DNA from: Haematobacter missouriensis
Lineage (GTDB): Bacteria > Pseudomonadota > Alphaproteobacteria > Rhodobacterales > Rhodobacteraceae
Reading direction: 5' to 3'
DNA: 36,474 nt
Assembly (NCBI RefSeq): GCF_000740775.1
Contig: NZ_JFGS01000025.1
Span: 1 to 36,474, forward strand
Shown here: in pieces, positions 1-9,602 of the stretch
Layout: every line of letters begins with the position of its first letter
How positions within the stretch are numbered: position 1 is the first letter of the stretch
Notes under the pieces: generated by a model
Databases searched by the model: none
What the model was told of the DNA's origin: nothing
Seen by the model: the letters and a program-made list of their open reading frames with translations, nothing else
Position numbers and translations under genes: made by a program

Positions 1-79
1 CCGCTCAGATATCATCGTGGCACAGTCAAAGACATTCGCTACCCGCGCGCAGCGGGAGCCGGGAGACGAGGCCGGTGGA

Positions 80-577
<498 letters not shown>

Positions 578-663
578 TCACCCGCAAGGGCCTAGATTCC
601 CGACATCCTCACGGCGCGCGGGGTACGGACGCCGCTTCGGCGGGACGTGCGCATGTTTCGCCG

Positions 664-903
664 TCACCCCTGTTCGAGCGACCGGACGATCTCGTCCTTG
701 ATGGCGAGGCGCTTGCGGCGGAGTTCCTCCTCCGCTTCCTCGCTCATCGGGGTGACGCGGGTTTCGGCAAGATGAACCGCGTCGTTCACCTCGTCATATT
801 GTTTCAGCAGCAGGGCAAAGACGGCGTCCTTAGCCTTTCGCGCGTGAATGGCTTCGATCCGGTCGGGGAACTCTTCCTCGAGCGTGTGGGGCGTATTGGA
901 CAT
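664..903 (-). CDS. YdcH-family (DUF465) small protein
   Basis: A 79-residue, highly charged, probably all-helical protein. The pattern of Glu/Arg/Lys around leucines (for example EEAEEELRRKRLAIKDEI near the C-terminus) and the total length match the YdcH/DUF465 family, small cytoplasmic proteins of unknown role common in Proteobacteria. There is no signal peptide, membrane segment or cysteine. The ATG at 903 is the only sensible start. It lies 66 bases downstream of the histidine kinase gene on the same strand and could be co-transcribed with it, but I see no functional link. Confidence 0.8.
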   Translation of the reverse strand: MSNTPHTLEEEFPDRIEAIHARKAKDAVFALLLKQYDEVNDAVHLAETRVTPMSEEAEEELRRKRLAIKDEIVRSLEQG

Positions 904-969
904 GGTGTCTCTCCTCGGATGGTTCGCTTGTCAGGTAATCGCATACGGGCAAAGAGCAAGGCGAACGGA

Positions 970-2298
970 TCAGCGGGCCAGCTCGATCTCCGCGCGCAGC
1001 CCGCCGAAGCGGCTGCTCTCCCCGAGCTTCAACCGCCCGCCATGGCTCCGCGCAATATCGGCGGCGATGGCGAGGCCCAGCCCCACCCCCGTCCCCCGGT
1101 CCTGATTACGAGACGAATCGAGCCGGGAGAACGCGCGCAATGCCGCGCCCCGGCTTTCCTCGGGTATGCCGGGCCCGTCGTCCTCCACAGTAAAGCACAC
1201 CATACGGTCGGAGATGTCGAGCGACAGCTCCGCCTGTGTGCCATATCGGACAGCGTTACCGATTAGGTTGTGCAGCGCCCGCTCGACCGCCATCGGGCGG
1301 AGGGGCACAGGCTCCATCCGTCCGCGCAGATGGCCGATGGTGACTTTCTGGCCCGCGCGTTCTGCATCCGCCACCACGCGTTCCAGAAGCTCGGCAGGGT
1401 CGGTCGGCACCGGATCCTCCAGCGCATCCCCCCGCGCGAAGGCGAGGAAGCTGTCCAGCATTACCTCCATGTCCTTCACGTCGCGCTGCAACTCCTCCAC
1501 CTCCTCACTACCGTCATCGACCAGTGAGAGGCCGAGTTTCAGCCGGGTGAGCGGGGTGCGCAGGTCGTGGCTCACGCCGGAGAGCATCAGAGTCCGCTGC
1601 TCGATCTGCCGTTCGATCCGATCCCGCATCTCCAGAAAGGCCCGCCCCGCCGAGCGCACCTCGGCCGCACCCGTGGGCCGGAAGCGGACGTTCTGTCCCT
1701 TGCCGAAGGCCTCCGCTGCCACGGCCATACGCTTGATCGGGCGAAGCTGGTTGCGCAGGAACAGATAGGCCACCGCCGTCATCAGGATGGAGGTGGAGAC
1801 CATCAGCACCAGCAGCTGGTGCGGGTTGGAAGCCGATACGCGAAGACGCGTCAACCGCACCTCCATCGGCCCGTAGCGGGTCTGCAACCCAATGCGCACC
1901 GCCTTTTCCTCATCCAGCAGGTGAACGCCCGTGACATTCGGCACCGCCTGCTCGAACGTGGCGATCACGACACGACCGGAGAAATCGATCCACACACGCT
2001 CGTTGGTGCGGGGAGCATTGGGCGCGGGCAGCGTGACACCCAGTTCCAGCGGCCCCATCACCTCGCCCACCCGGCTCTGCGCCTCCTGCAGCGAAGGGGC
2101 GGCATTGACCATGGCCGCGACGAAGGCCACCTCGCTCGCCACGCTGCGGGTCATCTGGCGAGTGACCCCCTCGAAATGCCGCTGGATGAAGGTGACAGAG
2201 ACGACGAGCTGGATGGTCACCACGGGCACGATCAGGATGAGCGCGGCCCGGCCATAGAGACCGCGAGGCATCATCCGTTTCAACCAGCCGAAATCCAT
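970..2298 (-). CDS. EnvZ-like sensor histidine kinase
   Basis: A 442-residue inner-membrane sensor kinase. Transmembrane segments are near residues 17-37 and 160-181, flanking a periplasmic domain of about 120 residues; a HAMP linker follows at about 182-235. The phosphoacceptor H-box is SGVSHDLRTPLTRLKL with His244. The ATPase domain has the N-box around Asn344 (HNLIGNAVRYG), G1 DDGPGIP at 373-379 and G2 GVGLGLA at 404-410. This layout and the H-box resemble EnvZ, which phosphorylates OmpR. No response-regulator gene is adjacent in this window, so the partner and signal are unknown. It diverges from the MBL-fold gene across 55 bases. Confidence 0.88.
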   Translation of the reverse strand: MDFGWLKRMMPRGLYGRAALILIVPVVTIQLVVSVTFIQRHFEGVTRQMTRSVASEVAFVAAMVNAAPSLQEAQSRVGEVMGPLELGVTLPAPNAPRTNERVWIDFSGRVVIATFEQAVPNVTGVHLLDEEKAVRIGLQTRYGPMEVRLTRLRVSASNPHQLLVLMVSTSILMTAVAYLFLRNQLRPIKRMAVAAEAFGKGQNVRFRPTGAAEVRSAGRAFLEMRDRIERQIEQRTLMLSGVSHDLRTPLTRLKLGLSLVDDGSEEVEELQRDVKDMEVMLDSFLAFARGDALEDPVPTDPAELLERVVADAERAGQKVTIGHLRGRMEPVPLRPMAVERALHNLIGNAVRYGTQAELSLDISDRMVCFTVEDDGPGIPEESRGAALRAFSRLDSSRNQDRGTGVGLGLAIAADIARSHGGRLKLGESSRFGGLRAEIELAR

Positions 2299-2353
2299 GC
2301 GAGAACCCTAGGACGGGTCAGGGAGAATGGCCAGAGGCTGTGGAGAGGACGGA

Positions 2354-3262
2354 ATGGACGATTTCAATCCGACGGCGGGTGCGCCGGAAACACTGGCGGC
2401 GGGGTTGCGCCGCATCGTCGCACCGAACCCATCGGCCATGACCTATCGCGGCACGAACACTTATCTGCTGGGCGAAGGGCGCGTGACGCTGGTCGATCCC
2501 GGCCCCGACGACGAGCGGCATCTTGCTGCGATTCTGGAAGCTCTGCATCCCGGCGAGCGGATCGAGCGGATCCTCGTCACTCACAGCCATGTCGATCACT
2601 CCGCGCTGGCCGCGCGGCTGGCGGCGGAAGTGGGCGCGCCTATCACCGCCTTCGGCGACAGCGCAGCGGGCCGGAGCGAAACGATGGAGGGGCTGGTCGC
2701 GGCGGGCATGTCGGACGGCGGCGAAGGGGCGGACCCGACCTTCGCCCCCGATGAGAAGCTGGCCGACGGGACGGAAATCCTTGCCGGAGGGCAACCGCTC
2801 CGCGCGCTCCACACACCCGGACATTTCGGCAATCACCTGAGTTTCCTGTGGAACGGATTCGTGCTGTCGGGCGATCAGGTGATGGGATGGGCTACTTCCA
2901 TCGTCTCTCCTCCGGATGGCGACATGGGAGCTTACATGGCTTCTCTCGACCGGCTGATGCCGCAGGCGGAGGCAGTGTTCCTGCCCGGCCACGGCGCACC
3001 GGTCACCGACGCCGCCGCGCGGATCGGCTGGCTCCGCGATCATCGCCGGATGCGGGAGCGGCAAATTCGCGCGGCGCTGGAGGCGGGCGAAAGCACGGCC
3101 CGCAGCATCGCCGCGACGATCTACACCGACACGCCGGCCCCCCTCTTGCATGCGGCAGAGCGCAATGTCCTCGCCCATCTGATCGACCTTGCGGAGCGGG
3201 GGTTGGCCCGGCCAGAGGGCGCGATCAGGCCGGACGCCGCCTTTCACCTCTCCCGGAAGTGA
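2354..3262 (+). CDS. MBL-fold metallo-hydrolase (LACTB2-like)
   Basis: A 302-residue cytoplasmic metallo-beta-lactamase-fold hydrolase. The metal motif THSHVDH gives His77, His79, Asp81 and His82; further ligands are seen in TPGHFGNH, SGDQ and PGHGAP. The C-terminal helical region (RDHRRMRERQI onward) resembles LACTB2-type proteins, some of which act on RNA, but the substrate here cannot be told. The frame opens 9 codons earlier at 2327, but there a purine-rich stretch touches the ATG. The ATG at 2354 has GGAGAGG at proper spacing and is preferred. It is followed after 96 bases by yidC on the same strand. Confidence 0.85.
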   Translation: MDDFNPTAGAPETLAAGLRRIVAPNPSAMTYRGTNTYLLGEGRVTLVDPGPDDERHLAAILEALHPGERIERILVTHSHVDHSALAARLAAEVGAPITAFGDSAAGRSETMEGLVAAGMSDGGEGADPTFAPDEKLADGTEILAGGQPLRALHTPGHFGNHLSFLWNGFVLSGDQVMGWATSIVSPPDGDMGAYMASLDRLMPQAEAVFLPGHGAPVTDAAARIGWLRDHRRMRERQIRAALEAGESTARSIAATIYTDTPAPLLHAAERNVLAHLIDLAERGLARPEGAIRPDAAFHLSRK

Positions 3263-3290
3263 CCACCGGGGCTGATTCGGGGAAATCTGC

Positions 3291-3319
3291 TTGACCTTTG
3301 CCCGGTCGGCCTGTTGAAC
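3291..3319 (+). promoter_or_regulatory. Putative sigma-70-type promoter of yidC operon
   Basis: TTGACC (3291-3296) and TTGAAC (3314-3319) are 17 bases apart, 39 bases before the yidC start. The -35 is close to consensus; the -10 matches at three of six positions. The spacer is the first half of an imperfect CCGGT...ACCGG inverted repeat. Location between two co-directional genes makes an operon promoter plausible. Confidence 0.4.
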
Positions 3320-3358
3320 CGGCCCTGATTCCAAAGGCACGACAGGTGGAAGTCCGTG

Positions 3359-5221
3359 ATGGACGATCAGAACAAGAACCTCATCATCGCATCCGTCCTG
3401 AGCTTCATCGTGATCGTGGTGTGGTTCCTGCTGTTTCCGCCCGCCGATCAGGTGCAGCCGACCACGCCCGATGCGGTGACGCAACAGGTGGAAGGGGTGT
3501 TGCCCCCGCCGACAGCCGAACCTGGCACCACGCCGGGCGTCGCTCCCGGAGCATCCGCGCAGGCTACGCCGGAGACCGCGCCGCGGCTGGCGATCGAGAC
3601 GCCCCGCCTCGCGGGCAGCGTCTCGCTGGTAGGGGGCAGGATCGACGATCTCGAACTGACCGGCTATCGTCAGACACTGGACGAGACCAGCCCGTATGTG
3701 CGGCTGCTCTCCCCGATCGGCGCGCAGGGGGCATACTACGCGCTCTACGGCTGGGCGCCGGGCGGCACGCTCGACTATGCGCAGATGCCGGGGCCGAACA
3801 CGCCCTGGACGCTGGCCTCCGGCGACAGGCTGGGTGTCGGGACGCCGGTGGAGCTTGTCTGGGACAACGGTCAGGGTCTCGTCTTCCACCAGAAGATGGC
3901 GATCGACGAGAACTACATGTTCACCGTCACCCAGTCGGTCGAGAACAACACCGGGGCGGAAGTGAGACTTGCCCCTTACGGCATCGTCGCGCGCCACGGG
4001 TTGCCGGCCGATCTGCAGAACTTCTTCATCCTGCATGAAGGTGTCGTTCAGATGGCGGACGGCAAGCTGACCGAGGTCAAATACAAGAAGATGGCCGACC
4101 TGCCCCGCTCCGACCGCGAGGGTGGCGCACGGGCAGAAACGGTCGATGTCAGCGCCAACGGCTGGATCGGCTTCACCGACAAGTACTGGATGACAACGCT
4201 GGTCCCCATGCCGGGGCAGAGCTTCACCGCCGTCGCCAAATACTCCGATCAGTCGAATGTCTATCAGACAGAGGCACGCCTCCCCACGCTGACCATCGCC
4301 GCAGGGGAAACCGGCAGCTCCTCTACCATGCTCTTCGCCGGCGCGAAGGAGTGGGAAACGATCCGTCACTATCAGAATGACGCCGGCGTCGACCGCTTCA
4401 TCGACGTGATCGACTGGGGCTGGTTCTTCTTCCTGACCAAGCCGATCTTCTGGCTGCTGCACTGGCTGCACGGTTTCATCGGCAACATGGGCTGGTCCAT
4501 CATCGCGCTGACCTTCGTGCTGAAGGCGCTGGTGCTGCCGCTCGCCTACAAGTCCTACGTCTCCATGGCCCGGATGAAGGAACTTCAACCGGAGATGGAG
4601 AAGCTGAAGGAGCAGGCCGGTGACGACCGCATGAAGCTCCAACAGGGGATGATGGCGCTTTACAAGGAGAAGAAGGTGAATCCGGCGGCGGGCTGTCTGC
4701 CCGTTCTGGTGCAGGTTCCGATCTTCTTCTCGCTCTACAAGGTGATCTTCGTCACCATCGAGCTTCGCCATGCGCCGTGGGTCGGCTGGATCCGCGACCT
4801 CTCGGCCCCGGACCCGTCGTCGCTCTACAACCTGTTCGGCCTCCTGCCGTGGGCTGCGCCCATGCACGGGACGCTGATGGCGACGATCTTCCTCGGCATA
4901 CTGCCGATCTTCCTCGGCGTCTCCATGTGGTTCCAGCAGAAGCTGAACCCGGCGCCGCCGGATCCGACGCAGGCGATGATCTTTGCCTGGATGCCCTGGG
5001 TGTTCATGTTCATGCTGGGATCCTTCGCGAGCGGTCTTGTGCTTTACTGGATCACCAACAACGTCATCACCTTCGTCCAGCAATATGCCATCATGCGCAG
5101 CCACGGGGCGAAAGTGGACCTGTTCGGGAACATAAAGGCGAGTTTCAGGCGAAAGAAACCTGCCATGCCAGAGGCAAACAAGTCGGCGAAACCGGCGGAC
5201 AAGAAACCCGCCAAGAAGTAG
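3359..5221 (+). CDS. yidC: Membrane protein insertase YidC
   Basis: A 620-residue inner-membrane insertase/chaperone that places proteins in the membrane alone or with SecYEG. Residues 7-27 form the N-terminal anchor (SVLSFIVIVVWFLLFPP). A large periplasmic beta domain occupies roughly 40-345. The conserved OXA1/YidC core with five membrane segments follows, starting near WLLHWLHGFIGNMGWSII, with the basic cytoplasmic helix pair KELQPEMEKLKEQ. The tail is rich in Lys, Ala and Pro, as expected for ribosome contact. The start is set at the ATG at 3359; GTG at 3356 is in frame, but AGGTGGA spacing suits the ATG. rnpA and rpmH, often directly upstream in other bacteria, are not in the window. Confidence 0.97.
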   Translation: MDDQNKNLIIASVLSFIVIVVWFLLFPPADQVQPTTPDAVTQQVEGVLPPPTAEPGTTPGVAPGASAQATPETAPRLAIETPRLAGSVSLVGGRIDDLELTGYRQTLDETSPYVRLLSPIGAQGAYYALYGWAPGGTLDYAQMPGPNTPWTLASGDRLGVGTPVELVWDNGQGLVFHQKMAIDENYMFTVTQSVENNTGAEVRLAPYGIVARHGLPADLQNFFILHEGVVQMADGKLTEVKYKKMADLPRSDREGGARAETVDVSANGWIGFTDKYWMTTLVPMPGQSFTAVAKYSDQSNVYQTEARLPTLTIAAGETGSSSTMLFAGAKEWETIRHYQNDAGVDRFIDVIDWGWFFFLTKPIFWLLHWLHGFIGNMGWSIIALTFVLKALVLPLAYKSYVSMARMKELQPEMEKLKEQAGDDRMKLQQGMMALYKEKKVNPAAGCLPVLVQVPIFFSLYKVIFVTIELRHAPWVGWIRDLSAPDPSSLYNLFGLLPWAAPMHGTLMATIFLGILPIFLGVSMWFQQKLNPAPPDPTQAMIFAWMPWVFMFMLGSFASGLVLYWITNNVITFVQQYAIMRSHGAKVDLFGNIKASFRRKKPAMPEANKSAKPADKKPAKK

Positions 5222-5230
5222 GAACGGTAT

Positions 5231-5977
5231 ATGGCGACCATCGCCCACCTCTACCGCCATCCCATCAAGGCTCACGGACGCGAAGAACTCGCGTCCGTTC
5301 TGCTTTCGGAGGCGGAGTGCCTTCCCTTCGACCGGCACTGGGCCGTGACGCACGGCATGTCCAAGTTCGACACCGATGCTCCGGCATGGATGCCCTGCGT
5401 GAACTTCGAGCGGGGCGCGCGCACGCCTGCGCTGATGGCGATCACCGCGCGTTTCGATGAGGCGACGGGGCGGCTCGCGCTCGACCATCCCGATCTTGGC
5501 CCGATCGACTTCGACCCCGTGACAGAGTCGGAGCGCTTTCTCGACTGGGTGCGCCCGATCAGCCCGGACACGCCGATGCAGCCGGTAGCGCTCGTTTCCG
5601 CCGGACGGGGGATGACGGACAGCCGGATTCCGACCGTGTCGCTGAAGAACCTCGCCTCCAATGCCGCCCTGTCGGCCCATATGGGCACGGATCTTTCCAT
5701 TCACCGCTGGCGCGGCAATGTGTGGCTGGACGATCTGCCCGCGTGGGAAGAGGTGAACTGGATCGGGCGCGACCTCCGCATCGGTTCCGCACGGCTCCGC
5801 GTCGTGGACCGCATCGGGCGGTGCAAGGCGACCACTGCCAATCCCACCACGGGTAGGGTCGACGCCGATACGCTGAAAGGCCTCCGCGAGCTCGTGGGCG
5901 TGCAGGACTTCGGCGTCTATGCCGTGGTGCTGGAGGGCGGCACCGTCGGGCCGGGTGACCGCGTGGAACTGGCCTGA
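5231..5977 (+). CDS. MOSC domain protein
   Basis: A 248-residue cytoplasmic protein with an N-terminal beta-barrel region (YRHPIKAHGRE) and a C-terminal MOSC domain. The conserved segment RIGRCKATTANPTTGRVD carries Cys198, the position that binds the molybdenum or sulfur species in MOSC/mARC-type proteins. Proteins of this family carry sulfur or bind the molybdenum cofactor; the exact substrate here is unknown. It starts 9 bases after yidC with AGGAA before the ATG, and is followed 24 bases later by engB, so the three genes look like one transcript. Confidence 0.85.
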   Translation: MATIAHLYRHPIKAHGREELASVLLSEAECLPFDRHWAVTHGMSKFDTDAPAWMPCVNFERGARTPALMAITARFDEATGRLALDHPDLGPIDFDPVTESERFLDWVRPISPDTPMQPVALVSAGRGMTDSRIPTVSLKNLASNAALSAHMGTDLSIHRWRGNVWLDDLPAWEEVNWIGRDLRIGSARLRVVDRIGRCKATTANPTTGRVDADTLKGLRELVGVQDFGVYAVVLEGGTVGPGDRVELA

Positions 5978-6001
5978 CTGGATTGTGAGCGAGAGTTTCC
6001 C

Positions 6002-6655
6002 ATGACCGACCTGACCTTTACCCTTGCCCCGGAGCCGGAAGACACCGCGCGCGAACGCGGGCGTCTGCTTTTCGCCGGACCGGTAGACTTCCTGAAGGGC
6101 GTCGTCGCGATGGACGGGTTGCCCCCCGCCGACCGGCTGGAAGTGTGCTTTGCCGGACGGTCCAACGTCGGCAAGTCCTCCCTCATCAACGCGCTGACGG
6201 GCCGCAAGGCGCTGGCGCGGGCCTCCAACACGCCGGGGCGGACGCAGGAGATCAACTATTTCACGGCGGGAGAGGATCACTACCTGGTCGATCTTCCCGG
6301 CTATGGCTTCGCCGAGGCTCCCGTCGCCACGGTGAGAAAGTGGCAGGCGCTGCTGAAGGCCTATCTGTCGGGCCGCGCTACCCTCCGCCGCGCCTTCGTG
6401 CTGATTGATGCGCGCCACGGTATAAAGGCCGTGGACGAGGAAATCCTGACGCTGCTCGACCGCTCCGCCGTGACCTTTCAGGTTGTGCTGACGAAGGTAG
6501 ACAAGATCCTCGGCCCGGAGCGGGAAAAGGTGCTGGCGCAGGTGCGCAAGGCGCTCGCCAAACACCCTGCCGCCTATCCGGAGATCATCGTCACCTCCTC
6601 TGAAAAGGGTGAGGGAATAGAAACGCTTCGCGCAATCATCGCGACGCTGGAGTAG
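6002..6655 (+). CDS. engB: Ribosome biogenesis GTPase EngB/YihA
   Basis: A 217-residue GTPase needed for late assembly of the large ribosomal subunit. All G motifs are present: G1 GRSNVGKSS at 52-60, G2 within NTPGRTQ (about 76-82), G3 DLPG at 97-100, G4 TKVD at 164-167 and G5 TSSEKG at 198-203. The NYF stretch after G2 and the length are typical of YihA/YsxC. About 40 residues precede the G domain, a modest extension. It sits between the MOSC gene and argB, an order common among Rhodobacterales. Confidence 0.96.
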   Translation: MTDLTFTLAPEPEDTARERGRLLFAGPVDFLKGVVAMDGLPPADRLEVCFAGRSNVGKSSLINALTGRKALARASNTPGRTQEINYFTAGEDHYLVDLPGYGFAEAPVATVRKWQALLKAYLSGRATLRRAFVLIDARHGIKAVDEEILTLLDRSAVTFQVVLTKVDKILGPEREKVLAQVRKALAKHPAAYPEIIVTSSEKGEGIETLRAIIATLE

Positions 6656-6723
6656 TAAGACGCGGGTCTTGGCACGTTGCCACGAAACCACTAGGCAGGA
6701 CTCGAAGCCTACGGGAGACAGGA

Positions 6724-7617
6724 ATGGTGAGGAAACAGGTGGTCCGCGATCCCATTGCAACCGCGCAGACGCTTTCGGAAGCGCTGCCCTACCTCCAGCG
6801 CTACAACGACGCCATCGTGGTGGTGAAGTTTGGCGGCAACGCCATGGGCGATGATGAGGCGATGGCCGAGTTCGCGCGCGACATCGTGCTGATGCGGCAG
6901 GTGGGCGTGAACCCCGTCGTCGTGCATGGCGGCGGCCCGCAGATCAACGACCTGCTGAAGCGTCTGGGCATCGAATCCCGTTTCGTGCAGGGTAAGCGGG
7001 TGACGGACAAGGCCACCGTGGAAGTGGTGGAGATGGTGCTCTCCGGCCTCGTCAACAAGCGGATCGTACAGGCGATCAATGACGAGGGCGGTCGCGCGGT
7101 GGGTCTGTCCGGCAAGGACGACGACCTGATGGTCTGCGTGGCCGATGACCCGGAGCTTGGCTTCGTCGGCCGTCCGGTGGAGATGAACGTGCAGGTGCTT
7201 CAGGACCTGTTCGCCGCCGGGATCATCCCGGTGGTGGCTCCCGTTGCGACGGGCACCGACGACAACGAGACCTTCAACGTCAACGGCGACACGGCGGCGG
7301 GGGCGATCGCGGCGGCGCTGAAGGCGGATCGTCTGCTGCTGCTAACCGATGTGTCGGGCGTCAAGGGTGCGAACGGCAACGTCCTGACCCAGCTTTCGCC
7401 CGAGGATGTGAAGCGCATGACGGATGAGGGCGTGATCTCCGGCGGCATGATTCCCAAGACGCAGACCGCACTGGAGGCGATCGAGGGCGGCGTCCGCGCG
7501 GCGGTGATTCTGGATGGGCGGCAACCCAATGCCTGCCTACTGGAACTGTTCACCGAACACGGCGCGGGCACGCTGATCCGCTCCACCGAACCGCGCTTCA
7601 AACCGCGTCGTCGGTGA
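6724..7617 (+). CDS. argB: Acetylglutamate kinase
   Basis: A 297-residue amino-acid kinase that phosphorylates N-acetyl-L-glutamate, the second step of arginine synthesis. Visible motifs are the phosphate-binding KFGGNAMG (residues 38-45), the substrate loop VHGGGPQIN and the ATP-side segments LTDVSGVKG and GGMIPKT. An N-terminal helix of about 30 residues precedes the core. Such a helix is known from arginine-inhibited, hexameric enzymes, so feedback inhibition is likely. The ATG at 6724 is preceded by GGGAGACAGGA. The stop overlaps the GTG start of the next gene (GTGA), showing translational coupling. Confidence 0.96.
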   Translation: MVRKQVVRDPIATAQTLSEALPYLQRYNDAIVVVKFGGNAMGDDEAMAEFARDIVLMRQVGVNPVVVHGGGPQINDLLKRLGIESRFVQGKRVTDKATVEVVEMVLSGLVNKRIVQAINDEGGRAVGLSGKDDDLMVCVADDPELGFVGRPVEMNVQVLQDLFAAGIIPVVAPVATGTDDNETFNVNGDTAAGAIAAALKADRLLLLTDVSGVKGANGNVLTQLSPEDVKRMTDEGVISGGMIPKTQTALEAIEGGVRAAVILDGRQPNACLLELFTEHGAGTLIRSTEPRFKPRRR

Positions 7618-8300
7618 CAACCCGGGCCGTGGTGGCGGAGATCGCGGCCCGGCATCGGCTTGCGATCTTCGGCGGCTTTCGACCGCTGCCGGAGGACGGC
7701 CTGCCCGACGGGATCGGCGCGCTGCTGCTGCTCGGCCCGGCGGAACCCGGATTCTGGCACCATGTGACGGCAGAGCCGGAGTTCGGCGACGGTCGTCCCG
7801 ATCCTCTGGACCGCTGGTCGCGTCGGGTCATCGGGCGGATGGCCTGCGATCTCGGGGCCAAGGCGTATTTTCCCTTCGGTGGGCCGCCGTGGAAGCCGTT
7901 CACCCGCTGGGCGCTGCGATCCGGGCGCGCCTTCACCTCTCCCGTCACCTTGCTTGTGCATGACACTGCGGGGCTGATGGTCTCCTATCGGGGCGCCTTG
8001 GCCCTCCGGGAGCCTGTTGCCCTGCCACCGCCCTCCCCCCGGCCCTGCGACACCTGTGAGCGCCCCTGCCTCACCGCCTGCCCCGCACGCGCTCTGACGG
8101 CGGAAGGTTACGATCTGGATCGCTGCCACGCCTATCTCGACACGGAGCAAGGGCAGGACAACCTTGCCAGTGGCTGCGCGGTGCGACGCTCCTGCCCGCT
8201 GTCGCAAAGTTACGGCAGGCTCGCCGAACAATCCGCCTATCATATGATGCAGTTCCATCCTTCCGCTTTTCCGCGGACAGGATATGATCCGCAGCCATGA
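7614..8300 (+). CDS. QueG-like iron-sulfur (ferredoxin-type) protein
   Basis: A 228-residue protein whose C-terminal part carries cysteines at 145, 148, 152 and 156 ([13 protein letters not shown]), a [4Fe-4S] motif, followed by CHAYLDT (Cys171) and GCAVRRSCP (Cys188, Cys194). The arrangement resembles epoxyqueuosine reductase QueG, but the second cluster motif of that enzyme (GCDxCQxxCP) is altered and the protein is much shorter than QueG, so it should not be called queG. The N-terminal half has no motif I recognise. The start is GTG at 7614, overlapping the argB stop; its own stop overlaps the next ATG. Function unknown, probably redox. Confidence 0.75.
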   Translation: MTTRAVVAEIAARHRLAIFGGFRPLPEDGLPDGIGALLLLGPAEPGFWHHVTAEPEFGDGRPDPLDRWSRRVIGRMACDLGAKAYFPFGGPPWKPFTRWALRSGRAFTSPVTLLVHDTAGLMVSYRGALALREPVALPPPSPRPCDTCERPCLTACPARALTAEGYDLDRCHAYLDTEQGQDNLASGCAVRRSCPLSQSYGRLAEQSAYHMMQFHPSAFPRTGYDPQP

Positions 8301-8803
8301 CGCTCCGCCTGATCCTCACGCGCCACGCGAAATCCAGTTGGGGAGACCCAACCGCCGCTGATTTCGACCGGAAGCTTAACAACCGCGGTCAGCAGGCGGC
8401 CACGGACATAGGACAATGGCTTGCCGAAAGCGACTATCTTCCCCAGCAAGTTCTCTGCTCCACGGCGATGCGCACTCGGCAGACTTGGGAGCGGATGGCC
8501 CAGTATCTACCGGAGCCTGAAGCGCTGCATCTTGTGCCGGAACTCTATCATGCAGAGCCAGCGGTGCTTCTCTCCCTGCTCCGGCAGGCGGAAGCACCGG
8601 TCGTCGCGCTGATCGGACATAATCCTGGAATTGGCGAGTTTGCCCAGCGGATCGTTTCGGATCCGCCGGTGCATCGCGATTTTGGTCGTTACCCCACGGG
8701 CGCAACCCTGATCGTGGGCTTTGAGGAGGACCGCTGGAAGGATATCGTGCACCGCAGCGGTCGCACCGTGGATTTCGTCACACCCCGCGATCTTGAGCGA
8801 TAG
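8297..8803 (+). CDS. SixA-like histidine phosphatase
   Basis: A 168-residue single-domain protein of the histidine phosphatase (phosphoglycerate mutase) superfamily. LTRHAKSSWGD provides Arg9 and the catalytic His10; a second histidine is His108 in IGHNPG. The short length and the HAKS variant of the RHG motif match SixA-type phosphohistidine phosphatases, which act on phosphorelay proteins; the target here is unknown. The ATG overlaps the upstream stop (ATGA). It is the last gene of the plus-strand run and converges on the bztD stop with only 21 bases between, without a visible terminator. Confidence 0.85.
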   Translation: MTLRLILTRHAKSSWGDPTAADFDRKLNNRGQQAATDIGQWLAESDYLPQQVLCSTAMRTRQTWERMAQYLPEPEALHLVPELYHAEPAVLLSLLRQAEAPVVALIGHNPGIGEFAQRIVSDPPVHRDFGRYPTGATLIVGFEEDRWKDIVHRSGRTVDFVTPRDLER

Positions 8804-8824
8804 CGGGTTCAGTGTCGCTGGTCT

Positions 8825-9592
8825 TCAGTGGCCGAGGATCTGGCTGAGGAACAGCTTCGTCCGGTCCGACTGGGGATTGTTAAAGAACTCCGTCGGGTTG
8901 TTCTGTTCCACGATCTGTCCCTGATCCATGAAGATCACTCGATCGGCTACTGCCTGAGCGAAGCCCATTTCGTGAGTAACGCAGAGCATGGTCATCCCCT
9001 CGTTCGCCAGCTCGATCATGGTGTCCAGTACCTCCTTGATCATTTCCGGGTCGAGCGCCGAGGTCGGTTCGTCGAACAGCATGATCCGCGGTCGCATGCA
9101 GAGCGAGCGGGCGATGGCCACCCGCTGCTGCTGACCGCCTGAAAGCTGGCCGGGATACTTGTTCGCCTGCTCGGGGATTTTCACCTTGCGCAGGAAGTGC
9201 ATCGCCGTCTCCTCCGCCTCCTTCTTCGGCACTTTGCGCACCCAGATCGGTGCGAGGGTGCAGTTCTCCAGAATGGTCAGGTGCGGAAACAGGTTGAAGT
9301 GCTGGAACACCATACCGACTTCGGAGCGCACCTTGTCGATGTTCTTCAGGTCGTTGGTGAGTTCGGTACCGTCTACGATGATCTGGCCGGACTGATGCTC
9401 TTCCAATCGGTTGATGCAGCGGATCAGCGTGGACTTGCCGGAACCCGATGGGCCGGCAATCACGATCTTCTCCCCCTTCGCAACGGTCAGGTCGATGTCG
9501 CGCAGAACGTGGAACTGGCCGTACCACTTGTTCATCTTGACGATCTGGACGGCGATGTCGGACGCGGGCTGCCGCGCGGGCGTGGCGCACAT
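8825..9592 (-). CDS. bztD: ABC transporter ATP-binding protein, glutamate/aspartate type
   Basis: A 255-residue ATPase powering uptake of polar amino acids. Walker A is GPSGSGKST at 47-55, the Q-loop Gln97 lies in MVFQHFN, the signature LSGGQ is at 150-154, Walker B MLFDEP at 171-176 and the switch His207 in VTHEMG. The sequence is of the GlnQ/AapP/BztD class. AGGAGA lies six bases before the ATG. It ends the bztABCD cluster, 10 bases after bztC. The Bzt name follows from the matching layout in Rhodobacter capsulatus (glutamate, glutamine, aspartate, asparagine transport); AapP is the Rhizobium equivalent. Confidence 0.93.
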   Translation of the reverse strand: MCATPARQPASDIAVQIVKMNKWYGQFHVLRDIDLTVAKGEKIVIAGPSGSGKSTLIRCINRLEEHQSGQIIVDGTELTNDLKNIDKVRSEVGMVFQHFNLFPHLTILENCTLAPIWVRKVPKKEAEETAMHFLRKVKIPEQANKYPGQLSGGQQQRVAIARSLCMRPRIMLFDEPTSALDPEMIKEVLDTMIELANEGMTMLCVTHEMGFAQAVADRVIFMDQGQIVEQNNPTEFFNNPQSDRTKLFLSQILGH

Positions 9593-9602
9593 GTGGTCTC
9601 TC

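Noticed and set aside
2318-6760. A 1480-codon open frame on the minus strand across the MBL, yidC, MOSC and engB genes
   Set aside because: The four sense genes all share one codon phase and avoid TTA, CTA and TCA, codons rare in high-GC DNA, so the antisense frame stays open. The translation is rich in Arg/His/Gln with no domain, while the sense proteins are well conserved.
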